From: Flavobacterium psychraerolatum
GTDB lineage: Bacteria > Bacteroidota > Bacteroidia > Flavobacteriales > Flavobacteriaceae
DNA: 64,000 bases
NCBI RefSeq assembly: GCF_025960985.1
Contig: NZ_JAOQMX010000013.1
Coordinates: forward strand, 1-64,000
Reading direction: 5' to 3'
This document shows positions 40,099 to 49,991 of the stretch, piece after piece (position 1 is the first letter of the stretch; the number at the start of each line of letters is the position of its first letter). The position numbers were made by a program, and so were the translations under genes. Under the pieces are notes generated by a model. The model was not told the origin of the DNA. It worked only from the letters and a program-made list of their open reading frames with translations, and did no database searches.

Positions 40099-42670
40099 CA
40101 GAATCAATTTTTTCAGTGTCTAAAAAGGAAAGTTGCATCACCGAGTGATTAAAATACAAACTAGAAAGTCCATTGGTTACTGTAGAAAGAAGTGTAGAAA
40201 CATTATTTATTGTCTCATCCAATACTTCTCTGTAATTTGCTTCATCCGCTTGAACTAATTCTTCAGGGTCTATTAATTTTATGATTGTACTTGCTTCTAG
40301 TACTTTCTTTTCTGCAATACTCAATTGATTTATTTCTGATTTCTTAGGCAGTTGCCCAATATTATAAGAGAGTGTATCCAATATATATGCCAGTGTGTAA
40401 GGCGAATTTTTCTCCAAAAACAACATATTGATAACAGTTACCAAATTGATTTGGGACTTATAAATACTTCTATATTGCGCTAGTAAATTATGATTTTCGA
40501 GCACCGACTCCAACAAAAGCTGCTCTACGTCTTCAGATCTCTTAAAACAAAACAAAGTTTGAATTACAGAGGTAAGAGACAAGAATCGTTCTATATTTTT
40601 ACCTGCTTCGAATAGAAAGAAACCGCTTTCTCTTGGTAATGTCTCATAAGTATTACCATAAAAAGCCATCATTCTGATATATAACTTATCTAAGCTATGT
40701 ATAGTTTTACTAATACTACTGGCCTCTGCTTCTTTCAAGCCTACCAAACTTTCCTCTATTAAACTTATAATCCTCTTAGTATCATGATTCCATTTTTCAC
40801 TAATATGATTGATGGAATACAACAATGATTGTACATTATAAGCAACAGAACCTTCCTTTTTTTGATCTTTTATCAGTGAAATTAGTTCGGCTAATGGTTT
40901 TTCAAAGACAGTCTCATCCTCTTCTCCATCTTCTCCTACAAATCCAGGATAAGACTGTGTGAGATGAGTTAGTGCTTTTAGTAAAACAATCAGAAACTCT
41001 GGTTGTTTTTTACCATGACTACTTACATTTTCATTTAATCTACTGAAGATTATTTTTAGAAATCCAGTCAAAACCATCGTTCTTTCAGACAACCTACCTA
41101 CCCAAAATAAATTTTCAGCATTTCTACTAGTTAGGGCTGTAGTTCTAGAAACGTGATTTGACTTTTTAACTTCAATAACCTGATCCTGTAGAATAGGAAC
41201 CTCTTCCGACTCTTTTATTTTATCGGTAACAACCCATGTATCTTTTGATATTCCACCAAATTGATTGGAAATTTGAAATTTATCTTCAACCACCGAGCTT
41301 CGAGTTAGTCCGCCTTGCATGACTTTATAATCTTTTCCATCCGAAATTAGAAAAGCTCTAATTACAGCCAATCTAGGAACAATTTCACCCTCAATTAATG
41401 AAGGAGTAGTCGAAAGGCTAACTTCCTCTTGTGCTACAAACTCTTTAGGGCTTTTTAAAATCTTAGCTTTTAATTCTATTAATTCTTTTTCATTTAGCTT
41501 ACGTCCATATATTGATTTTACACCTAAATTTCTATTTGTTTTTTTAATAATTAATTTAGGTAAATTATTCAAAACATAATTAAGCTCTTTCACTTGTCCA
41601 CACCACCAAGTAGCAGTCGAATTCATAATTAGTGGCTCTTTCAATAAAAATTTACACGCATTTTGTATAAAAGCCATCAATCCATGATTTTCTAGTACAG
41701 CTATTCCAGGAGGATTGATAACTGTTACATTCCCAAGACGCATCACTTGTAACAAACCTGGAATACCCAATAAGGAATTGCTATTCAATTCCAAAGGATC
41801 ACACCATAAATCATCTACTCGTTTAATAATAACATCTACACGTTCTAATTGGTCAATCGTCTTCAACCAAACATAACCCTCTCTAACTAATAAATCACTT
41901 CCTTCTACTAAGTTATATCCCAAATAGGAAGAAAGATAAACATGTTCAAAATAGGTTTCATTGCCTTCTCCTGGAGATAAAAACACAACATTAGGATTAT
42001 CCGAATTGGTTCCAAACTTCCCAACTGTTTTTTGTAACTCATTAAAATAAGGTCCTAGTTTATTACGATGAATATCTTTATTTAATTTTGGAAAAACATT
42101 CGCCATTACAATACGGTTTTCAAGGGCATAACCCGTACCTGATGGTGACTGCACACGATTGTCTAACAACCACATTTTCCCATCTGGACCTCTAGCAATA
42201 TCGCATGCCAAAATAGTCAATTGATGAAATTCTTTTGGGGTAACATCAAAACAAGGTCTTAAAAAACCAGTATTATCAAAAACTAATTCTGCCGGAATAA
42301 TATTATTTTTGATTAAAAGTTGCTCTCCATAAATATCTTTATAGATCAAGTCTAATAACTTTGCGCGTTGAATTAACCCTTTTTCAACTTCAATCCATTC
42401 TGATTGATGAATAATAAAAGGGATTGGATCGAGTTTCCAAGGACGTACAGATCCATTTTCCGAATCGTATACATTATAAGTAACTCCGTTCTCTTTGAGT
42501 CGATTAATAATTTCTACATTACGAATGGCTAATTCCTCCATACCTACCTTTTCAAGGGTTTCAAAGAGGGCTACCCAATAAGGCTTTACCTGTCCGTTTT
42601 TGTCAATTATTTCGTCGTATGATTTTATGGTTTTTTTATAGGAATCTATAAAAGATAATGGCGTGCTCAT
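40088..42670 (-). CDS. Circularly permuted type 2 ATP-grasp fused to an alpha-E domain
   Basis: The 860-residue protein joins two domains that are often separate genes. Residues 1 to about 480 are the circularly permuted ATP-grasp (IARGPDGKMWLLDNRVQSPS and VRPWKLDPIPFII are typical). From about 510 on, SRTTALTSRNAENLFWVGRL opens the all-helical alpha-E domain. ATP-grasp ligases join carboxylates to amines, and this family was predicted by comparative genomics to make short peptides. A -7 box, TAGATTTG on the minus strand at 42692-42699, lies upstream. No product is known. Confidence 0.88.
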   Translation of the reverse strand: MSTPLSFIDSYKKTIKSYDEIIDKNGQVKPYWVALFETLEKVGMEELAIRNVEIINRLKENGVTYNVYDSENGSVRPWKLDPIPFIIHQSEWIEVEKGLIQRAKLLDLIYKDIYGEQLLIKNNIIPAELVFDNTGFLRPCFDVTPKEFHQLTILACDIARGPDGKMWLLDNRVQSPSGTGYALENRIVMANVFPKLNKDIHRNKLGPYFNELQKTVGKFGTNSDNPNVVFLSPGEGNETYFEHVYLSSYLGYNLVEGSDLLVREGYVWLKTIDQLERVDVIIKRVDDLWCDPLELNSNSLLGIPGLLQVMRLGNVTVINPPGIAVLENHGLMAFIQNACKFLLKEPLIMNSTATWWCGQVKELNYVLNNLPKLIIKKTNRNLGVKSIYGRKLNEKELIELKAKILKSPKEFVAQEEVSLSTTPSLIEGEIVPRLAVIRAFLISDGKDYKVMQGGLTRSSVVEDKFQISNQFGGISKDTWVVTDKIKESEEVPILQDQVIEVKKSNHVSRTTALTSRNAENLFWVGRLSERTMVLTGFLKIIFSRLNENVSSHGKKQPEFLIVLLKALTHLTQSYPGFVGEDGEEDETVFEKPLAELISLIKDQKKEGSVAYNVQSLLYSINHISEKWNHDTKRIISLIEESLVGLKEAEASSISKTIHSLDKLYIRMMAFYGNTYETLPRESGFFLFEAGKNIERFLSLTSVIQTLFCFKRSEDVEQLLLESVLENHNLLAQYRSIYKSQINLVTVINMLFLEKNSPYTLAYILDTLSYNIGQLPKKSEINQLSIAEKKVLEASTIIKLIDPEELVQADEANYREVLDETINNVSTLLSTVTNGLSSLYFNHSVMQLSFLDTEKIDSDEV

Positions 42671-42754
42671 TTAAGATTTTTAAAGTCGCAACAAATCTAC
42701 ATTAAATTTTAAGAAAACGGGACTGATTGCCCTCAATATTAGTACATTTACTTC

Positions 42755-43597
42755 ATGGAATTCACACTTAAAACAACAATCCAGTATGATGTTTATGCTG
42801 CCACAACATTCATATTTAACATTCAGGCATTAAGCCTCGCCACAAATCAGTCCATTATATCCGAATCTTTAGAAATCACCCCCAACTTACCTTACAAGGA
42901 ATACAGTTTGAAAGGTTCTAAAACGCGTTTCATTAAACTTCAAGCGATCGAATACATACCATTCACTATTACATACCAAGCACAGGTAGACGTAAGCTAC
43001 AAGTGGATTGCGAAAAAAAAACTCTTGAAAAATGTTTCTATTTATAACTTGAAGCATGAAATCATTCCTTTTCTTACGCCGACAAGAAATTGTCCTTCGG
43101 ATAAATTAATGGAATTTGCCTTTACTATTTTTGGTCACATCACAACTGATTTAGAAAAAACGGTAGCCATCGATGACTGGATTTTTAACAACATTAAATA
43201 TGTGAGTGGCTCATCTAACGCTAACACAACTGCTTATGACACTTTGAATAGAAAGGAAGGTGTTTGCAAAGATTTTGCTCACCTAGGTATCGCACTATGC
43301 AGATCATTAAACATTCCTGCGCGTTATTTCACTTGTTACGCCAGCAATATCTACCCTCCTGATATTCATGCTTGTTTTGAAGCCTACTTAGGTAATAAAT
43401 GGATTCTTTTTGACCCCACACGATTGGCAAACTTAAATCAATTAGTCAAAATTGCGGACGGAAAAGATGGATCTGAAATTGCAGTAGCAACACTTTTTGG
43501 CAATGCTTTTTGCAACTCTATGAATATTGAATGTTCACTGTCTAATCAAGAATCCGAAATTTTCGATTTATCCGAAGATTTTTTCATATCCTATTAA
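42755..43597 (+). CDS. Transglutaminase-like protein, second copy
   Basis: The 280-residue protein has the transglutaminase core in its C-terminal half: KEGVCKDFAHLGIALCRSL (Cys), DIHACFEAYLGNKW (His) and LFDPTRL (Asp), so the triad is intact. The N-terminal half is a beta-rich Bact_transglu_N-like region diverged from those of the neighbours. It is divergent from the ATP-grasp gene, 84 bases apart. A TACATTTA box at 42743-42750 ends four bases before the ATG, which would make a near-leaderless transcript. Role inferred from the cluster only. Confidence 0.8.
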   Translation: MEFTLKTTIQYDVYAATTFIFNIQALSLATNQSIISESLEITPNLPYKEYSLKGSKTRFIKLQAIEYIPFTITYQAQVDVSYKWIAKKKLLKNVSIYNLKHEIIPFLTPTRNCPSDKLMEFAFTIFGHITTDLEKTVAIDDWIFNNIKYVSGSSNANTTAYDTLNRKEGVCKDFAHLGIALCRSLNIPARYFTCYASNIYPPDIHACFEAYLGNKWILFDPTRLANLNQLVKIADGKDGSEIAVATLFGNAFCNSMNIECSLSNQESEIFDLSEDFFISY

Positions 43598-43744
43598 ATA
43601 ATAAATAATATTACATTATACATAACTTTATACTCTTAAAATTATCATTCTGATATTTATATAATTAGTGATTCTTTTTTAATGAGTTACCGATATAAAA
43701 ATTGTATTTTTATTAAAATTTAGAAACAAAAAAACTCGATATTT

Positions 43745-46700
43745 ATGGCTGTTAAAATTGCAATTTCACACAAAACAACCTATACTTTTGACCGTAGTGT
43801 CAAATTATTCCCTCATGTTTTTAGGCTTCGACCAGCGGCACATTCCAGAACTCAAATAGAAGGATACACCTTCAAAATTAGTCCAGAAAATCACTTTATC
43901 AATTGGCAACAAGATCCATTTGGAAATTATCAAGCTAGAGTTGTTTTTCCAGACCCTGTACAGGAGTTAAAAGTAGAAGTAGAAGTGATTGCAAAACTAC
44001 AAGTAATCAATCCCTTTGATTTTTTTGTTGAAGAATATGCAGAACAATTCCCTTTTACCTATGACAAAACCCTGCAGCAAGAACTTACTGCCTACCTACC
44101 CTTAACAGAAGAGAGCCCTACATTTCTCAAGTTCATGGAAGGCTTAAAAATAAGCAACCCCTTACCAACCAACGACTTTTTGGTAGCTATCAATCAGGCC
44201 GTTTACAACGAGCTTACCTATAATTTGCGAATGGAAGTTGGGGTACAAACTCCTGAAGAAACACTACGTATTAAGAGTGGATCTTGTCGTGACTTTGCTT
44301 GGTTACTTATACATGTGTTACGCCATTTTGGCCTTGCCGCACGTTTTGTTTCCGGATATATTGTTCAACTAGCACCCGACCAAAAATCACTTGATGGCCC
44401 ATCTGGTCCCGAAACTGATTTTACTGATTTGCATGCTTGGGTAGAAGTTTATTTACCTGGAGCAGGATGGATAGGTCTTGACCCTACCTCTGGACTTTTT
44501 GCCAGTGAAGGTCATATTCCGTTGTGTTGCACACCTCATTATGAGAGCGCAGCACCAGTAACAGGTGCGACTGGTAAATGCGAAGTAACGTTTGATTTTG
44601 AAAATAAAGTTACACGCATTCATGAAGACCCTAGAGTTACAAAACCCTACTCCGACAATCAGTGGAATGACATCATGGAAGTTGGAAATGTAGTTGAAAA
44701 AGATCTAATTGAAGGTGATGTTCGTTTAACAATGGGTGGTGAACCTACCTTTGTATCAATAGATGATTACGAAGCTGACGAATGGAATACTACCGCCGAT
44801 GGCCCTATGAAACGTAGACTTGCTTATGACTTAGCCTTGCGATTAAAAAAACGTTTTGCCCATGGTGGTTTATTGCATTTTGGTCAAGGAAAATGGTATC
44901 CTGGCGAATTATTTCCGCGCTGGCAATATGGATTGTATTGGCGAAAAGATGGATTGCCTTTATGGAAAAATGATACATTAGTTGCTAAAGAAGGGGAATC
45001 TAGTTTTACGTTTCATGATGCTGAAAAATTTGCTGCCGAATTGACGAAATTCTTAGGAATTGACACTCAAAACATAACTCCTACTTATGAGGACCCTATA
45101 TATTGGGCATTGGAAGAAGGTAAACTACCAATTAATTTAGATCCGTTAAAGGTAAATTTAAAAGACTCTATTGAACGCCACAACTTGGCAAAAACACTTG
45201 AAAAAGGATTAAACAACCCTTCGGGATTTGTATTGCCTTTGCGAAAAGATCATGTAGCTGATAACTGGGAAAGTTGCGCATGGGAATTCAGACGTGGCAA
45301 TTGTTTTTTAATTCCTGGAAACTCACCAATTGGCTTGCGTTTACCACTGGACTCACTCCCACAAACGTCCAAAAACATTAGAGAAGCAGTTGTTGATAGA
45401 AGTCCGTTTGAGGACCTATCACCTCTTGGCGATTACAATGACAAAGTTAAAAAAAGATATGGCACCATTGTTAAAATGTTCAAAAATGCCAAACTAATGT
45501 TAACCAAAAAAGAAACCAAAGAAAAGGAGAAAGAGAAAGAAAAAAATCCTAACCAATTTGAAGTTGATACTTTTATCACTGCAATGTGTATAGAGGAACG
45601 CGAAGGGATTATTTACATTTTCTTGCCTCCTACTGATTATTTGGAAGATTATGTCGACTTGATCACCTCTATAGAAAATACGGCTGAGAAATTACAAATG
45701 CCCGTTCGTATAGAAGGATATCAACCAAAATCGGATTACCGCGTTGAAAAAATGATGGTAACTCCAGACCCTGGTGTTATTGAGGTAAATGTCCATCCAG
45801 CCAAATCATGGCAAGAAATTGTAGACAATACAACTGCTTTGTATGAAGAAGCCTTTTTATCTCGCTTGGGAACCGACAAATTCATGGTGGACGGCCGTCA
45901 TACCGGAACAGGTGGAGGAAACCACGTTACTCTTGGAGCAGCAAAACCCGAAGATAGTCCGTTATTAAGAAGACCAGACTTGTTGCGTAGTTTAATTACG
46001 TATTGGCAACACCATCCAGTATTGAGTTACTTATTTGCTGGACCTTTTATAGGGCCTACAAGTCAAGCGCCTCGTATTGACGAAGGAAGAGATGAGAAAT
46101 TATACGAAATGGAAATTGCGTTTGACCAAATCCCGAAAGGACAAGAAGTTCCATTTTGGATGGTGGATCGAATTTTCAGAAATCTATTGACTGATATTAC
46201 AGGAAACACACATAGAACAGAATTTTGTATTGACAAACTATATTCTCCTGATTCTTCGACAGGAAGACTAGGGATATTGGAGCTTCGCGCTTTTGACATG
46301 CCACCACACAAGCACATGAACTTAGTTCAAAATTTATTGGTTCGTGCTTTGGTCGCTAAATTCTGGAAAGAACCTTATGAGAAAAAACTAATCCGTTGGG
46401 GAACTGAATTGCATGACAAATTTTTGTTGCCGCATTTTGCTTATCTAGACATGATTGATGTGGTAAATGATTTGAAAGATTCTGGTTATAACTTTGACAT
46501 TTCTTGGTTTGATCCCTTCTTTGAATTTAGATACCCACACCACGGAACGGTTACCATTGACAATGTTCAACTAGAAATAAGACTCGGAATAGAACCTTGG
46601 CACGTATTGGGAGAAGAGCTATCAAGTTCTGGAACTTCTCGTTTTGTAGACTCATCTTTAGAACGCTTACAAGTAAAAGTTTCTGGAATTGTACCCGAAC

Positions 46701-47170
46701 GACATATTTTACTGTGCAAAGGATGTAGAATTCCGTTGCGAAGTACGGGGACAAAAGGAGAATATGTTGCAGGAATTAGATATAAATCATGGAATCCGCC
46801 ATCTGCTTTACACCCAAATATTGGTATTGATGTACCACTCGTTTTTGACCTTGTAGATACTTGGAACAACAAAGTGATTGGTGGTTGTACTTATTTTGTA
46901 ACACATCCTGGAGGCCGTAGTTTTGACACACTTCCGGTAAATAGTTTTGAAGCAGAGTCTAGAAAAATGAGTCGTTTTTGGGACTTTGGACATACGCCAG
47001 GTTCTGCTATGGAAAACAAAGAGTTTGAGACGCCTGCCAACAGCACGGCAACTTCAAGATTTTTGGTCGAATCAAAATCAGACTTAAAACATGACACTCC
47101 AATTGAATTAATCAATCCTGAATACCCTTACACTTTAGATTTAAGACATTTTTGGACTGCAAAAAACTAA
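43745..47170 (+). CDS. Transglutaminase-like / DUF2126 fusion protein
   Basis: The 1141-residue protein starts with a transglutaminase module (about residues 1-290): N-terminal ISHKTTYTFDRSVKLFPHVF, Cys in KSGSCRDFAWLLIHVLRH, His in DLHAWVEVYLPG, Asp in LDPTSG. From about 325 to the end is DUF2126, with VRLTMGGEPTFVSIDDYEA, HFGQGKWYPGELFPRW and GRHTGTGGGNHVTLGAAKP. DUF2126 is proposed to be a ligase or amidase-type domain; its chemistry is not established. A charged low-complexity insert (KETKEKEKEKEK) lies near residue 595. The reading frame is whole. Confidence 0.88.
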   Translation: MAVKIAISHKTTYTFDRSVKLFPHVFRLRPAAHSRTQIEGYTFKISPENHFINWQQDPFGNYQARVVFPDPVQELKVEVEVIAKLQVINPFDFFVEEYAEQFPFTYDKTLQQELTAYLPLTEESPTFLKFMEGLKISNPLPTNDFLVAINQAVYNELTYNLRMEVGVQTPEETLRIKSGSCRDFAWLLIHVLRHFGLAARFVSGYIVQLAPDQKSLDGPSGPETDFTDLHAWVEVYLPGAGWIGLDPTSGLFASEGHIPLCCTPHYESAAPVTGATGKCEVTFDFENKVTRIHEDPRVTKPYSDNQWNDIMEVGNVVEKDLIEGDVRLTMGGEPTFVSIDDYEADEWNTTADGPMKRRLAYDLALRLKKRFAHGGLLHFGQGKWYPGELFPRWQYGLYWRKDGLPLWKNDTLVAKEGESSFTFHDAEKFAAELTKFLGIDTQNITPTYEDPIYWALEEGKLPINLDPLKVNLKDSIERHNLAKTLEKGLNNPSGFVLPLRKDHVADNWESCAWEFRRGNCFLIPGNSPIGLRLPLDSLPQTSKNIREAVVDRSPFEDLSPLGDYNDKVKKRYGTIVKMFKNAKLMLTKKETKEKEKEKEKNPNQFEVDTFITAMCIEEREGIIYIFLPPTDYLEDYVDLITSIENTAEKLQMPVRIEGYQPKSDYRVEKMMVTPDPGVIEVNVHPAKSWQEIVDNTTALYEEAFLSRLGTDKFMVDGRHTGTGGGNHVTLGAAKPEDSPLLRRPDLLRSLITYWQHHPVLSYLFAGPFIGPTSQAPRIDEGRDEKLYEMEIAFDQIPKGQEVPFWMVDRIFRNLLTDITGNTHRTEFCIDKLYSPDSSTGRLGILELRAFDMPPHKHMNLVQNLLVRALVAKFWKEPYEKKLIRWGTELHDKFLLPHFAYLDMIDVVNDLKDSGYNFDISWFDPFFEFRYPHHGTVTIDNVQLEIRLGIEPWHVLGEELSSSGTSRFVDSSLERLQVKVSGIVPERHILLCKGCRIPLRSTGTKGEYVAGIRYKSWNPPSALHPNIGIDVPLVFDLVDTWNNKVIGGCTYFVTHPGGRSFDTLPVNSFEAESRKMSRFWDFGHTPGSAMENKEFETPANSTATSRFLVESKSDLKHDTPIELINPEYPYTLDLRHFWTAKN

Positions 47171-47173
47171 TTA

Positions 47174-47297
47174 TCCGCTGGGCCGTTTTGCGTGAGGGAT
47201 AGCAGTGAAAAGCCCACAAACAAGTGTAGCGATAGCGGAACTTGTTGAGGACTTGCAACGAATAGCCCGACCCGCTTTTTTCTGCGGGTCACGCCCA
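47174..47297. repeat. Structured intergenic repeat (family copy B)
   Basis: It begins a few bases after the DUF2126 stop. Conserved blocks are GAGGGATAGCAG at 47194-47205 and GAATAGCCCGAC at 47260-47271. Two internal stems are seen: ACAAGT with ACTTGT (47220-47225 and 47240-47245) and ACCCGC with GCGGGT (47270-47275 and 47284-47289). The outer parts, GCGTGAGGG and GGTCACGCCC, also pair. Blocks match copies C and D. Confidence 0.7.
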
Positions 47298-47332
47298 AAA
47301 TAATAAAAGAATTGGTTTTCTTTTTAAAACTG

Positions 47333-47383
47333 AGATACTATTTAAAATCACTTTTCGATGCGAAGTTGTTTTAAATAGTATCT
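47333..47383. terminator. Terminator between DUF2126 and the exosortase genes
   Basis: Exact 15-base arms AGATACTATTTAAAA (47333-47347) and TTTTAAATAGTATCT (47369-47383) enclose a 21-base loop with its own small stem, followed by Ts. It serves the convergent genes on both sides. Confidence 0.75.
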
Positions 47384-47386
47384 TTT

Positions 47387-47833
47387 TTATTTTAAAGAAA
47401 GTCGTTGGTAGTAAAATGCGGGAATGAAAAGCAACACAAAAATGGGCTGTATTAAAAATCTACGAATATAAAAAAGCATGAAATTATCATCCGTTTCATA
47501 AAAATGTAAAACTGTACCCATACTCATCATGAGAACTAGAAAAAAAACAGCGTACAATACTAATGCAAATTTGATCGTATTGTATTCCTTAAAAACGATA
47601 TAAATCAGCAGTAAAGAAAAAACACTATTGAGCACGTACCTAAACGTGAGACTTAGGAACAACGAAAAAGAATCGTAAGTTGGTAACGGAATCCTATTGA
47701 ACTCCAACTCAAAATAGTATAGAAAGGGATCATAAAACAAAACCCTCTCAAACACACGAATTGAGATCAAAGCAAAAATAGCTAGACCACCCAAAAGGAT
47801 TCTATATTTATACTGGCGTATTTTTTTTAGCAT
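47387..47833 (-). CDS. Exosortase F system-associated membrane protein
   Basis: The protein has about 148 residues and several hydrophobic helices. It lies directly downstream of xrtF and overlaps its end by 26 bases, and it resembles the small membrane protein found next to XrtF exosortases in flavobacteria. The YKYRILLGGLAIFALISIRV start and the FERVLFYDPFLYYFE segment look typical. I start at the ATG at 47833 (MLKKIRQYKY), since the longer frame lies inside xrtF. Its role in the system is not known. Confidence 0.75.
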   Translation of the reverse strand: MLKKIRQYKYRILLGGLAIFALISIRVFERVLFYDPFLYYFELEFNRIPLPTYDSFSLFLSLTFRYVLNSVFSLLLIYIVFKEYNTIKFALVLYAVFFLVLMMSMGTVLHFYETDDNFMLFYIRRFLIQPIFVLLFIPAFYYQRLSLK

Positions 47834-48359
47834 ATTTTGAAAAATTAGAAATCCACAGTATCCATAGTAGAAACACAAACCCGTATATAAAAAGCGGAAA
47901 AAAGATGCGATGTAAAAAGGCTTCTTGCTCAGGGAAATAAAATAGCAACACACAAAGTACCGCAATACGTACTACATTTAGTAAATAAATTAAGGCAACA
48001 CCACCAAAGAGAAACAAAAGCGTTGCTTTTAATGTACCCGAAAATGACACTACAAAAGCCATAAAAAGAATAAGTACACTCACACTATTGCAACCTTCAA
48101 TAATTCGGGCCACATATTTTCCATTATAAAACAACCTCAAATAGGATTCGTTTGAATTTTTATCGAATGAGAAAGGAGCTCCAAAAAGATCCAGAAGTTC
48201 CTTTGTGTTGCGCCCAACTGCCTGCGTAATGCCATCAACTTTATCAAACCCAAAACTATTTAAATAGCCTTGATATACCAAGGTTAAAATTCCGTAGGTC
48301 AAAAAAAACTTCAACAAGAACAATAGGAAGGGCTTATATTTTAAGAGATAATAATTCAA
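47808..48359 (-). CDS. xrtF: Exosortase family protein XrtF
   Basis: The 183-residue polytopic membrane protein has the exosortase catalytic residues in order: C90 in IEGCNSVSV, R131 in LLNVVRIAVL and H150 in EAFLHRIF. Exosortases cleave and transfer C-terminally tagged proteins at the membrane (PEP-CTERM type systems). XrtF is the form usual in flavobacteria and is known to occur with the small partner gene that follows here. I see no PEP-CTERM-like substrate in the window. The start gives a family-typical N-terminus. Confidence 0.85.
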   Translation of the reverse strand: MNYYLLKYKPFLLFLLKFFLTYGILTLVYQGYLNSFGFDKVDGITQAVGRNTKELLDLFGAPFSFDKNSNESYLRLFYNGKYVARIIEGCNSVSVLILFMAFVVSFSGTLKATLLFLFGGVALIYLLNVVRIAVLCVLLFYFPEQEAFLHRIFFPLFIYGFVFLLWILWISNFSKYAKKNTPV

Positions 48360-48431
48360 AGCTGATTTTTTAACAAATTTATGTAATTATAATATGGAGT
48401 TTAAATACTTTTGTATAAAAAATATAAAAAT

Positions 48432-48890
48432 ATGACATTTCAGGAATTACAACCTAAGGTAACAATAATCACAACTCATGAATCTCTTTCAAGAGATGAG
48501 AAACTTTTAGCAATCTGTAAACTTTTAAATGAGAATATCGAATATTACAACTGGGTTGGCTTCTATTTTGCAAATCACGAGACCAAAACATTGCACCTAG
48601 GCCCGTATATAGGAGCAGAAACAGATCATACAGTTATTCCGTTTGGAAAGGGGATTTGCGGACAGGTAGCAGAATCAAATGCAAACTTTGTTGTTCCAGA
48701 CGTCGCTGCTCAAGACAATTACATCGCTTGCAGCTTTACAGTAAAGTCGGAAATTGTAGTTCCATTATTTGTAGATGGAAAAAACATAGGACAAATTGAT
48801 ATTGACAGCCACGTAATTGATCCTTTTACCGCTGATGATGAACGTTTTTTGGAATTTGTAAACGTACAGGTAGCCCAACTTTTCGCTTAA
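48432..48890 (+). CDS. Free methionine-(R)-sulfoxide reductase (GAF domain)
   Basis: The protein has about 152 residues and is a single GAF domain of the fRMsr group. YYNWVGFYFANHETKTLHLG is the family start. The catalytic-type Cys are seen in GKGICGQVAE and NYIACSFTVKSEIVVPLF, as in E. coli fRMsr. This enzyme reduces free L-methionine-(R)-sulfoxide with thioredoxin. I start at the ATG at 48432; the longer frame adds only seven residues that lack support. It stands divergent from xrtF, 72 bases apart. Confidence 0.83.
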   Translation: MTFQELQPKVTIITTHESLSRDEKLLAICKLLNENIEYYNWVGFYFANHETKTLHLGPYIGAETDHTVIPFGKGICGQVAESNANFVVPDVAAQDNYIACSFTVKSEIVVPLFVDGKNIGQIDIDSHVIDPFTADDERFLEFVNVQVAQLFA

Positions 48891-48913
48891 AACCCCACCT
48901 ATATTCCTTCTAT

Positions 48914-49849
48914 ATGAAAAAATTATTACTTGCAGTTCTGTTTATTCCTACGCTCTTTTTTGCCCAAGATAAATTTGAAAACAAAATCTACTTGGACTCA
49001 CTTTGGAATGAATCAACTGAAAATAATTATAAATATTATAGAATTGTAGCTGATTACGATGCTTCAACGGAATTATACCTTATCAAAGACTATTACAAAT
49101 CTGGCGTTTTACAGATGGAAGGACATTCGAAAACTAAAAATAATGGTAGCAAAGAAGGCGAATTCACCTTTTACTATGAAAACGGTCAAAAAAAAACCGT
49201 TAATAACTACCTCAAATCTAGATTGACTGGAAAAGAAAGCCAATGGCATGAGAATGGTCAAAAAAAATTAGAAGGAGAATATGCTGATTCTAAAAATGGT
49301 TTCAGTAACCAATTTCGAATGGACCAATATTGGAATGTAGATGGTAATCACCTAATAATTAACGGAACGGGACTATACGAAAACAAAGGAGATAACTTTT
49401 TTGACAAAGGCTGGTACAAAAACGGAATTAAGGATGGAGAATGGACCGGTCAATACAACAAAGATAAAACGTATACGGAAACATACAAAAAAGGCGAATT
49501 AGTATCCGGTGTTAGTAAGGACAACAATGGGACAGCGTATCATTATACAGAACTCGAAAGTAGACCACTACCTCTGAGAGGAATAAACGACTTCTACAAA
49601 CACATTGGAAAAAACTTCCATACTGCAAAAGAATACGAATCATTAAGCGGAAAAATATTCACCACCTTTATTGTAGATAAGGACGGCCAAATTGTAGAAC
49701 CAAAAACGATTAAATCTTTAAATGAAACATTGGATGCAGAAGCTATTCGGGTAATAAGTAGTTATGAGCGATGGATTCCGGCCAAACAAAGGGGGCAATA
49801 TGTGCGAGTCTTATATTCAATACCCATTACATTAATGGGAAGAAAGTAA
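48914..49849 (+). CDS. YwqK-like MORN-repeat protein with TonB C-terminal domain, copy 1
   Basis: The 311-residue protein has a signal peptide (LLLAVLFIPTLFFAQ). The middle has MORN/YwqK-type repeats such as EGEFTFYYENGQKK and ESQWHENGQKKLEGEY. The last 90 residues match the TonB C-terminal fold: GKIFTTFIVDKDGQIVEPKT and LDAEAIRVISSYERWIPAKQ. Such TonB-C modules without a membrane anchor occur in many Bacteroidota secreted proteins, and their role is not settled. It is followed by a paralogue of similar size and layout. Confidence 0.75.
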   Translation: MKKLLLAVLFIPTLFFAQDKFENKIYLDSLWNESTENNYKYYRIVADYDASTELYLIKDYYKSGVLQMEGHSKTKNNGSKEGEFTFYYENGQKKTVNNYLKSRLTGKESQWHENGQKKLEGEYADSKNGFSNQFRMDQYWNVDGNHLIINGTGLYENKGDNFFDKGWYKNGIKDGEWTGQYNKDKTYTETYKKGELVSGVSKDNNGTAYHYTELESRPLPLRGINDFYKHIGKNFHTAKEYESLSGKIFTTFIVDKDGQIVEPKTIKSLNETLDAEAIRVISSYERWIPAKQRGQYVRVLYSIPITLMGRK

Positions 49850-49991
49850 AAGCACTAACTTATCACTTTAATGAAATATAACGTGAAAGTAATTTTTATT
49901 AAATTTTAAATTAAAACTGATAAGGACTTTACACAAGCTATAATTCTATTCAAAAACCAGTCTTTAAACACCTATTAAACCAAATAATTTT

